Source of the DNA: Spirometra erinaceieuropaei
Lineage: Eukaryota; Platyhelminthes; Cestoda; Diphyllobothriidea; Diphyllobothriidae
Direction: 5' to 3'
Length of the DNA stretch: 64,000 bases
Assembly (NCBI GenBank): GCA_902702965.1
Contig: CACRXP010000610.1
Location: forward strand, 194,929-258,928
The position numbers and the translations under genes were made by a program. Positions 55,206 to 64,000 of the stretch are shown here, one piece after another (the first letter of the stretch is position 1; each line of letters begins with the position of its first letter). Below the pieces are notes generated by a model. The model was not told the origin of the DNA, ran no database searches, and worked only from the letters and a program-made list of their open reading frames with translations.

Positions 55206-56194
55206 CAGTAGGTGGACTAACTCTTGAAATGTCAATCGAAATTTCGAAATCCGTCCTCTTTTCGGAAAGATTAATTAGGTAGGGTTGTAAAAGTGTCCAT
55301 AATGCAGCATAATTCTATAACGATCCAGTTATCGCAGGGTGCCGAATTTCGAATGAAATTATTCCCGACTGCATTGAAGAACTATACTGTGCAAAAGTGG
55401 CTACTTAAATAGCATGCAATTTTCTCATTGATTTTAGATGCCCTTGAAAATTCAAGTCTATTTCATGGAAAACATGCATAAAATATTTATTATTTTATTT
55501 ATTCGGTAGAAAATCACGCCTTTTTCCAATTTTATACTCGAAAGAAGAGTATAATTCGGTTCTAAAAATAAATTTCATAATTCACGAATAATTTTGAACC
55601 CGACCTGCTGTTATACATGCATTCAGGGTTTCAAAACTACAAGCCGTATATTTTTTATGTGCGAAAAACCATACATTTATCTACGGTATTAAGAGGAGAC
55701 CACATGGGGTTCATAAAATTAAGCTGTAGATTTGAGCAATGTTGTTACCTTTACAAGCCGCATTGGTAAATGCAGGCACAGGACGTTTTCTGAACGGCCA
55801 CTTCACGGTATTAAAAAATCTCACATATAGAAACTTATCTGAAACCGAATTATACTCCTCCGAGTATAAACTTGAAAAAAGGCGTAATTTTCTACCGAAT
55901 AAATAAATGAATGAATCTTTTTGTGCATTTTTTCATGAAATATAATTGGACTTTTAGGGACATCGAAAATCAATGAGAAAAATGCGTGCTACTTAAGTAG
56001 CCACTTTTCGCAGTGTAGTTCTTGCATGCAGTCGGAAATAAGCTCATTCGAAGGGAGGCACTCTGAGGTGACTGGATCATTATAGAATTATGCAGGACGG
56101 TGACTAGTTTTACAACCGTACTTATTAAATCTTTTCGAAATGCGAACGCATTTCGAATTTTCAGTTGACATTTCATGAGTTAGCCCACCTACTG
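55206..56194. mobile_element. long-inverted-repeat element, subfamily A (full length)
   Basis: 989 bp, starting CAGTAGGTGGACTAACTCTT and ending ATGAGTTAGCCCACCTACTG, between TA dinucleotides (55204-55205, 56195-56196). Core orientation (GGGTTTCAAAACTACAAGCC) is the same as in the copy at 50.7 kb. Confidence 0.85.
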
Positions 56195-56759
56195 TACATG
56201 CTGGGAAACCTCCGCCCTTGGGCGCGTTGACCAGTCGACCAGTCAAATTCGCGTCGAGGTCTCAATGCGTATTAGGCGTTTTGATTTGAATATCATCTGC
56301 GGCTAAGAGAATTACCCAGTGGGTCAGAAATTGGAAACAGCAGGCGGACGAGGTCCGATGTGAATTTGAGAGATTGGCGATTCAAGTGCCCCCGATGACT
56401 TGACTTCCTGTTGTGTGAATCTCGCACTTCCGTAGGGCGCATCAAAAAGCGGTTTCTACCCCCTCAAGATTGCGGCCTATGCCGACTTGTCACTCCACTC
56501 AACATTGGGATCTGGCCAGAGTGGTCGTTAACTTTTTTCCCCTTTACCTGAGATCGAAGACCAAGTCACGCGGATATGCCCGAAGGGCAAGCAGCATGTT
56601 ATCGATTTTACCGCTTATTTGGTGGCGTGTCAAGAGAGGGAGAGAGCGAATAAACAAAGACTAGAAGTCTCCGCAGCAGGTGACATTTCGTGGGACAGTA
56701 CAACAATTTACGGGGATTTCCCCATACAGCAGGAGCCGTCCAAACACTTGAACAGCAGA

Positions 56760-57390
56760 GGAGTGACCCTTATCAAGAATAAGTATTTTTCTAAGTGCTG
56801 CAAAGGAGCTTGCGCGGAAGTTATTCTGCATTGCGAGAGCAACCACCCTATTGCTCACAAACGGAGTCCTGTCAGCGCCCTACCTAAATAAGCAAAGACT
56901 CTGCTCTGAGGGCGAAGAATACAAAATAGAGCTCAATTACTTGTTCAACCTATTTTCCCAAAATGGCTACCCTTGAGATTTTGTACGCAGATGCATGAGA
57001 TAGCATGAATAAAAAAAGATAAGGAACCGGATTATTCCGATCAGGTGCCAAAACCAAAAAACTGGTTAACACTTTCTTACATTAAATATGTGTCTGAACT
57101 CGTTGAAAGATACCAGAGGAAATACCGAATACTAGTGACGCACAACCCGATGACCACGCTACGCAACCAGCTTATACACCCTTATGATAGGGCTGGCTAT
57201 GTGGTTAAAAAAGAAGTCGTCTATAAGATTTCATGTGGCACCTGTAATGCGGTATTTTGTGGCCAGACCGAGAAACCTACCTCGGCAAGCCTACACAAAC
57301 ACAAATTGGCAGTAAAGAGACGGGATTACTTAACTCAAGTCGCCATGCATATTCTGGAAACGGGGCACAAATTTGCTTGTGATTAAACGT
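56760..57390 (+). mobile_element. Penelope-like element remnant: RT end and GIY-YIG domain
   Basis: VILHCESNHPIAHKRSPVSA near 56820, then in another frame CSEGEEYKIELNYLFNLFSQ and NGYP at 56910, are the conserved end of Penelope-like RT. At 57045-57385 follows the endonuclease: HPYDRAGYVVKKEVVYKISC, GTCNAVFCGQTEKPTSASLH and AMHILETGHKFACD. The expected YIG is changed to FCG and the following Arg is Glu, so the nuclease is doubtful. Stops and frame changes separate the parts. Confidence 0.75.
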
Positions 57391-57641
57391 GCATTGTCGG
57401 TTCCTGCCCATATAAGAAAGGCTGAGAATTTCTAGAGGCCATTCACTCGGATGATTCATGCATCAATCGGTGCATCGATCTGGACGCCGTGTACACAAAT
57501 CTCGAAGAAAAATGGAAAAGGTGATAGTCAATTAAAGCGTGACGTCAGCCCACAGCATTGATCCATTCTCGGCACTGACAAAGCAGCAACGAATTTTCGG
57601 CCACTTTTAAATTTTAACTGTTTTCGCACACTTGCTACACG

Positions 57642-57674
57642 TCTGACGACGACCTGGTGAACCAGCGTCAAAAA
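57642..57674 (+). other. hairpin downstream of the Penelope-like remnant
   Basis: TCTGACGACGACCTGGTGAA then CCAGCGTCAAAAA. CTGG/CCAG closes a TGAA loop, with GACG/CGTC below. CTGACGA before and a purine-rich AAAA after resemble a hammerhead core (CTGATGA, GAAA) with changes, and Penelope-like elements are known to carry hammerheads. A suggestion only. Confidence 0.25.
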
Positions 57675-57764
57675 ACTTACGAAATAAAGTTTGTTCAACT
57701 TCCCAAAGGACTCATTTTTCTTCGAATCATTTATATATATAGTGGGTAGGTGGTCGCCTCTTCG

Positions 57765-58200
57765 TGGCCCCTATCACCCATACAAAGATTTTTTGCTTCG
57801 GGAAGCCAATAGATCGGTGTGCGCCCATTCCTGAGTCCCTCCTCGTTGCTATTATGACTTGGCCGACTTCGGCCTGGTAATTGGTTGCCTGTTCGTGACC
57901 TTTGCCACACATACGGAGCTTGTTTGCTTTGTGATGCCAATAGATCGGTGTGCGCCCATTCCTGATTGATAAATACCCGATCTGCAGCGACAGAGAATGG
58001 CAGATGGCGAGGCACTGATGAACTGCGGTTTGATGAAGTGCTTATAACCTATCTGGTAGACCCCAGTGGTGGACCAGCCGCGCCAGGCGTGCCTGTGCGC
58101 ATGTTTGTGTTTCCGGTCCCAGCTGGTGGTCAGGGTGATGGTTGGCTGCATGAAGACAAACAAGCCCGAAACAGTTCTGTATCAATTCACCCCACAGACT
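57765..58200 (+). repeat. second locus of the 53671-54165 repeat
   Basis: Partial first unit at 57765-57835, full unit at 57850-57965 and the long spacer unit (CGATCTGCAGCGACAGAGAA ... TTCCGGTCCCAGCTGGTGG) at 57975-58200. Here the two short units are only about 130 bp apart instead of 372. Confidence 0.75.
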
Positions 58201-58204
58201 CTGT

Positions 58205-59470
58205 CGTCTCCCCTCTGATATATATGTATATATTGTCATGGACATCCACGTATATGTCCATATAGTTTTTCGAGTTGGCTGTTTTTAAAAAAGGGGATTT
58301 GCCTTCCCATATGTTCACCTTTGATAATGAGTTTTCCACAAAATGAGTAGAATCGAATCCTCTGTGAGGCGTCTCTGCAAAATATGAGCAAATTTGCAGA
58401 ATCATCGAAAATTAATGAAGACATGCACTCCACTTACCTATTTTGAAATTTGATCACCTTCAGCAGGTGGAAAGCTGCTCGGTCTAAAGTCAGCACGGAG
58501 CCGTGTGCGAATGGGCTTCAGAATGTCACTAAAATGCGATGAAGTCGATAAGCGCGTCAAGAACGGACAATTCGTGTTAGACAACCCAGCGCCACTTTTA
58601 TAATGTCTGGAAAACTGGACATCCTTTCTGTGTAGGGTACGAAAAACAGTAAATTTTAGACTACATGCATGCTGAAGCACACATGGCAAACTTTTAACTG
58701 ACCACTTTTCGCGCACAGAATAGTGCGTTATACTGAAAAGGGTCTTCATAGAAGATGTCCTTTTTACAGAGATTGGATGTCATTCCATTCTGATGATAGC
58801 AAGCACTTTCGTCCAAGTATCCCAATGAATTTACCTATGAATGCAAATCAGTTCGAGTTCAATTTTTGCGTTCTGGTTTAATAGGAAAAATCTTCGCGGG
58901 AACGTTTGCCTGTCACACTGCAAAAGTCAGTTTGAGATGCGGCTAAAATATACGGTCAGCTTTAGTGATACGGTTGTCACTCGAAACGAATCCCTCAGAT
59001 TGGACCAAGTAGCCAATCACGTGACTCCTGAGAACTAGAGGCGCGGCATTTCAGACCTATACCTTACACTCTTCTGGCTGACAGAGTGTGGGTAGGACCA
59101 ACTGCTTGCAGGTTGCCGACGTTTAAGTCCGTCTCGCACAACGAAAGATCAGAAGAACCCGCAAACTGTGCATGTGTACATTTTGATGTAGGTTAATGAG
59201 TGTACGGCTAAAATAATCGACAGGGAGACGGAAATGAACATTTCTGACCAACTTTCAGAGAAGACCCGTCGTTTGTCTCGAAATGAATCGTTTTGAAGAC
59301 AGTTGAAATTCATTCTTCTCTGGGTGGAAAATCACTGGCCGGAGGCGACCAAGAATCCAGAACTACAGACACCCATGCCCCTGCTCCACGGTGCATGACT
59401 CACTTGATGATAGAAACCCACTTTAGATGGCATTTAATTGGGTTCCGGAATCCAGGGAGGGGAAGGGACA
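58205..59470. other. spacer
   Basis: AT-rich with no assignable feature. A TATATATGTATATA run lies at 58220. Confidence 0.4.
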
Positions 59471-59472
59471 TT

Positions 59473-59577
59473 CCACCATGAGGTAGCAGACTACTGTAAT
59501 CCGTGGGTTATAGCTTTCATTAAGGCACCATGAGGTACCAGACTACTGTAACCCGTGGGTTGTAGCCTTCATCAAGG
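59473..59577 (+). repeat. 52-bp tandem duplication
   Basis: CACCATGAGGTAGCAGACTA with CTGTAATCCGTGGGTTATAG, then repeated with six or so differences (CACCATGAGGTACCAGACTA) directly after. Confidence 0.85.
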
Positions 59578-59639
59578 CCTTACTCCGCTAAACGACGTCT
59601 GTCAGCCGAGGAAGATTACCAACAAAGAGAAGGGAGTCT

Positions 59640-59800
59640 GAAATGGCTGTTTATGCCTTCTAGGCCGTAATTAGCCAGCCATACCAGACTTCAGGCTTGG
59701 AGCACCTGGGGCAGGATATGACTGGCTGATGATGGCTAATAGGTCAGACATGTTAATTCTAGTCCTCCCGTCTTTGTCGCTTTGCGATTGGCTGCGAAGA
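59640..59800. mobile_element. diverged SINE body, two copies head to head
   Basis: GGCTGATGATGGCTAATAGG at 59724 on plus, and its reverse-complement type TAGGCCGTAATTAGCCAGCC at 59662, match the body of the tRNA-derived SINE. The heads with the A and B boxes are not recognisable. Confidence 0.45.
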
Positions 59801-60539
59801 CTCTACACTAAGCTCCAAGGAGCAACCCCATCAGCAGATCCCTTAACTCGACCGACGATCGTTTCCGCTACTATGGCTCCTATCGGTCATGGTGAACGTC
59901 AGCCAATGGGTAACCTAACCTGGAGCTAGCAGTCAGATCCCACCGGACTGACTGGTGCGTTTTATCTTATCCATAGTAGCTATAGGTCAACATTCTCCTA
60001 AAATCAGTTCTATTTAAAAAAATATTAGCGTCTTTTAATGAGGTTACCCGACACTTACCAGGAAATATTTTCTTCCTTACTACTCTACAACATCTGCGCT
60101 CATTTTAAATTCAGAGAATGTTTTTCTCTCTCTGGCTCCAGTAGGTAGAAAAAGAGTGTAGGAAAATTTTGTTTTGGCGGAAACGAGCAAAACGGGAACT
60201 ATTTTTAAAGTTCCGCTTGGTGAAAAATACCTTCACGATAGCGGTTGAAGCGAATAGTCAGAACGAAAAATTGGATACTTAAAGCTCGTCTGAATTAATG
60301 ATTGCGGCCAATTTTTGGCTGGTGTTGTTGTTGTTGCAAGTGAGATTCCCGAAATCTTTTTAGGCCTTTCAGAGGAGGACTGAAAACTCGAGCGTGATTA
60401 GCAGACCGAATTTCAGCAGCGAAATCTACAGACAAACCGACGGATTCACGTCAGGATCCGCGGTATTTCAGATGAAAACAAAACAGACTGCAAAGGAACT
60501 GTCGAAACGGCGACAGAATTAGTTAGACGAATATTCAAA

Positions 60540-60700
60540 ATGCAGTTCGACCGTCTTGTACAAAGCTGTTAACCATGCACCCCACAGCAGGGTGGGCGCA
60601 AGGACGGTGACTTGTCCCGCACCTATCTCACGCGCTCCTCCATCGCCCCCCCTGGATCTGGTATTATTACAAAGTCAAAAAAACCGCAAGCGGGGTAGGA
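60540..60700 (+). repeat. diverged copy of the 7291-8033 GC-rich repeat
   Basis: AGTTCGACCGTCTTGTACAA and AGGACGGTGACTTGTCCCG, then ACAAAGTCAAAAAAACCGCA, in the same order as in the 5' copies, with roughly one base in five changed. Confidence 0.55.
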
Positions 60701-61666
60701 CGCCAAAAAAATACTCAAATGAGGGAAACTTCACAGGTGAGACTGCTGCTTGCTGGCATTCCACCGAGAGTACGTCTGCTCACTTGCTGCAGTGTCACTT
60801 TAGTAACTGGAATTCCTGTACGATATGCAGTTTTCTCCTTACCCATGGATGTTTCTAGGGTGTAAGTCGATTACTTTGATGTTATCGACAATTGTCCATT
60901 ACATAGACGGCCTAAGGGCAATCCTCACTTCATTGAAGTCCATTCAAGAAATCACAATATGTTGGTTTCACAAAACGCGATTTATTTCCGGACATTTGTG
61001 CATAATTTAGAGTGTACAGACTTCCGGCCTTGGCTTGCAGCCCCTTTTAGGGTGTCTGCAGTATACTTACAGATTTTACACAGCTTAAACTCTTGTCCCG
61101 CAAAGGTGTAAAACAAGGTGGCAATCACTTGAAAGGCATCTTATGCCTATTTGTTTGGAGATGCAAACAATGCCTGATGACGTTTAAAAACTACAGAACG
61201 TTTCAAGGGGAAAAAGCTAATGTGCCCAAATAATAGGCTGGAAGGGAATGAACAGCTCCAAAAGCCTGAATAATAGTTAATATTCTTAATGCCTTCCAGA
61301 AAAGTGATGGGATTTGCGCGTGTGTCGGCAAATCCAGTTTGCTACTAAACTCAGGTTTATATGGACACGCAGTGACTGGAGAAACTCTCGGGCTATCCTG
61401 GCGTTGGAGACGAATAAATGACCCCCGTGATGCACACGCCAACCGGCAAAATTGAATAAAATCACCTCAAACAAGGAGAAAGCACGCAGAAGCAGTGGAA
61501 TAATGTAATCTTTCGATTATTCGTCTGTAAAGAAATATGAAGGAAGATAGAGTAGTGAAAAGTAAACAGCCAATAAAAGGACGAGGTTTGGTCCTGCAGC
61601 CCCATCTGAGTAAATTTTCCAAAATATTTCAGTAGATGCGAGAACGCTGAATTTACAAGTATCACA
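60701..61666. other. spacer
   Basis: No feature recognised on either strand. Confidence 0.4.
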
Positions 61667-61668
61667 TA

Positions 61669-62170
61669 CAGTAGGCGGGCAGACTCATGAAATGTCAACC
61701 GAAATTCCAAAATGCGTTTTCGTTTCGAAAAGACTAATTAAGTAGGGTTGTAAAACCAATCATCATGCAGCATAATTCTATCACAATTCACCTACCTCAG
61801 GATGTCGGCTTTCAAACGTACTTCTTTTCGGCTGCATGCAGGAAAAAACTCTGTAAAAAAGACTGCATAAGTAGTGTGCATTTTTCGCATTGATTTTCGA
61901 TGCCCTTAAAACGCAATTATATTTCGTGGAAAACATGAAAAAAAATCCTCATTATTTTGCTCATTTGGTATAAAATTACGTCTTATTTCGTCCTAAATTC
62001 GAAGAAAGGTTATAATTAGGTTTTTAAAAACTTTTCCGATTCCCGAATAATTTTGAACCCCACCTGCCATTACACTTGCATTCAGGGTTTCCAAACTACA
62101 AGCCGTATATTTCGCTGCGTACGGAAAACCATAATTTGTCTACGGTATTCAGAGAAGATCATATCAACAT
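61669..62170 (+). mobile_element. half of an inverted-repeat element, subfamily A
   Basis: Starts CAGTAGGCGGGCAGACTCAT after TA and follows the left arm and core (GGGTTTCCAAACTACAAGCC at 62084) of the family, then stops near 62170 in the middle of the core. No right arm follows. Confidence 0.75.
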
Positions 62171-62992
62171 GCAAGTCAACACGCGAAGGCATTTTGAATG
62201 ATTATCGTATTAGCCTTGTTTTTGGAGCCGAAAATCTAAATTAGTTGAATTTCTCCTAAAGGATGTAAGTCAGCGTAGTGTCAAAACTGAAGGCGGGGAG
62301 ATGGTATTCCAGACTTCTTCGATGCCGTGTAATTAGCTGGACCAGACGAAATGAATTTGGGATAAATTGCATTACTGGTCATTAATTAAGGGTGTTAGTC
62401 GGTCGTAACAGCCTCCTGTTTAGAGAGAAACTGCATTTGCTCCATTAACTGGTTATCAGCATCGGCTTTCCGTCACGTGCTTTGACGAGAAAAAACTAAA
62501 AAACGAATAATAAAAGGGTTTATATGCTGTTAGAATATGCCTCAGCCGAGAACGAATGAAGAAGATAATATTGCTGTGCTGTATTAGGTTTTTAGACTTG
62601 GGCACGTTTCTGCCTTCCTAAGTAGCTGGTTATAAATACGACAACGATACAAAGTCACTAATACTTTACTGCCTAATAAGAGGTTTTTCACACCTGTCAG
62701 CAGTAAGGGTGTCATTTGTTAATTTAGTCTTACTAAAGGCGTGTCATTAGTGACTTCTATCCTCTGTGCGAACGCTCCTGGCAACCCAAACAAACGCTAT
62801 CGTCGTGTCCAAACCCTCTTTCGTTAAATTTATATCCACTCATTCCCTTACGCAATTCTTGCAGGCTATTATTTTTCCTCCCTTCACCATTTACTCTTAT
62901 AATTTGGATCAGGAGAAGTGAACCGAGACAGAAATAGTGCCCGGAGAGTTTGTCCGACAGATTATAGTGCAGAAACTGAAAAGATATAGACC
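62171..62992. other. spacer
   Basis: Nothing assignable. Confidence 0.4.
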
Positions 62993-62994
62993 TA

Positions 62995-63986
62995 CAGTAG
63001 GTCGGTTAACTCATGAAATATCGGCCGAAATTCCGAAATACGTTTTGGTTTCGAAAAGATTAATTAAATGAGGTTGTAAAATAGACCACCATGCAGAGCA
63101 ATTCTACAAAAATTCGCTTACCTCAGGATGCCGGCTATGAAACTGAAATCTTCCGGGCCGCATGCAAAAATTACACTCAGCAAAAAATGACTACTTAATT
63201 GGCATGCATTTTTCCTGTGATTTGCGATGTCCTTAAAGATTTAATTATAGTTCGCGGCAAACATGCATGAAAATATCCATTTTTTGTTTATTCCATAGGC
63301 AATTAAGTCGTTTTTCAATTTTATACACGAAGAAATTGTATAATCCGGTTTTAAAAAAGTTTCTAATTGTGAGATTTTGTAATAGCATGAAATGGCCGTT
63401 CATAAAACGTCATGTCTCTGTATTTACTAACGTGGCCTGTAAAGCTAACAATATGGCTCAAATCCACTGCTACATTCTATGAACCCCATGCGATCTTCTC
63501 TGAATACCGTAGAGAAATTTATGGTTTTCCGTACGCGGAAATTATACGGCTTGTAGATTGGAAACTCTGAAAGCAAGTGTAACAACAGGTCGGGTTCAAA
63601 ATTATTCGGGAATCGGAAAAGTTTTTTAAAGCCGAATTAAACCCTTTCTTCGAGAAAAAAATTGAAAGAAGACGTAAGGTTTTACTAAATGAGCGAAGGA
63701 ATGAATATTTTTAAAATGTTTTCTATGGACTATGTTTAAATTTTTAAGGGCATTTAAAATCAATGAGAAGAGCTCGTGCTACTTAAGTAATCATTTTTTA
63801 CTGAATATGGTTTTTGCATGCAGCCGGAGGGAAGTTCATTTAAATGCCGGCGTCCTGAGGTAATTGAAATATTATAGAATTATGTTGCAGGCCGACTAGT
63901 TGTACAATCCTGCTTAATGTCTCTTTTCGAAACGAAAACACATTTCGGAATTTCGGTTGACATTTCATGAGTTAGCTCACCTACTG
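62995..63986. mobile_element. long-inverted-repeat element, subfamily A (full length)
   Basis: 992 bp, starting CAGTAGGTCGGTTAACTCAT and ending ATGAGTTAGCTCACCTACTG, between TA dinucleotides (62993-62994, 63987-63988). Core orientation (GGTTTTCCGTACGCGGAAAT) is the same as at 44.2 kb. No transposase. Confidence 0.85.
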
Positions 63987-64000
63987 TACTTACCATTTTA

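Overview
This is a eukaryotic window, AT-rich overall, with spliced genes and a very high load of decayed retroelements. It most likely comes from a parasitic flatworm, and I favour a tapeworm of the Schistocephalus/Spirometra group. That placement is inference. It rests on very short introns (33 bp in one gene, probably 52 bp in another), on a non-LTR retroelement family I recall from those tapeworms, on Penelope-like GIY-YIG fragments, and on a stem-loop matching the schistosome-type hammerhead ribozyme.

Two host genes can be read. Ribosomal protein L14 lies on the minus strand at 1654-2254 in two coding exons, with a splice acceptor directly before its ATG. A histone-binding WD40 protein of the RBBP4/RBBP7 (RbAp48, Caf1-55) family runs on the plus strand from 23142 to 54607 or further upstream. 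Six exons encode 415 residues, and only the extreme N-terminus is missing. One intron is 33 bp, one uses a GC donor, and the last is about 22.5 kb, so roughly half the window is intron of a single chromatin gene.

Layout. 1-345: GIY-YIG end of a Penelope-like element. 1654-2310: RPL14. 4130-5800: CR1-like remnants. 6139-7290: ORF1 of a non-LTR element cut by a duplicated GC-rich repeat (7291-8350). 8640-13300: nearly complete RTE-like element, minus strand, carrying an unusual C-terminal array of C2H2 zinc fingers. 14096-14643: CR1-like RT shards. 14670-16231: Ty3/Gypsy integrase end. 16303-19433: 5' half of a CR1-like element (ORF1 plus endonuclease and RT start). 19950-22081: 3' half of another CR1-like element with a pentanucleotide tail. 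23142-32010: RBBP4/7 exons, with RTE-like fragments in the introns. 32011-54541: giant intron with tRNA-related elements, long-inverted-repeat DNA elements, a zinc-finger RTE deletion derivative, microsatellites and a decayed hammerhead-like motif. 54542-54607: last RBBP4/7 exon. 54660-64000: more inverted-repeat elements, a Penelope-like remnant and tandem repeats.

The most unusual items are the retroelement with paired C-terminal zinc fingers, the family of about 1-kb near-palindromic elements with TA target duplications (five full-length copies), the exon/intron oddities of the RBBP4/7 gene, and the decayed hammerhead-like motif. No bacterial genes, CRISPR arrays, rRNA or intact tRNA genes were seen.
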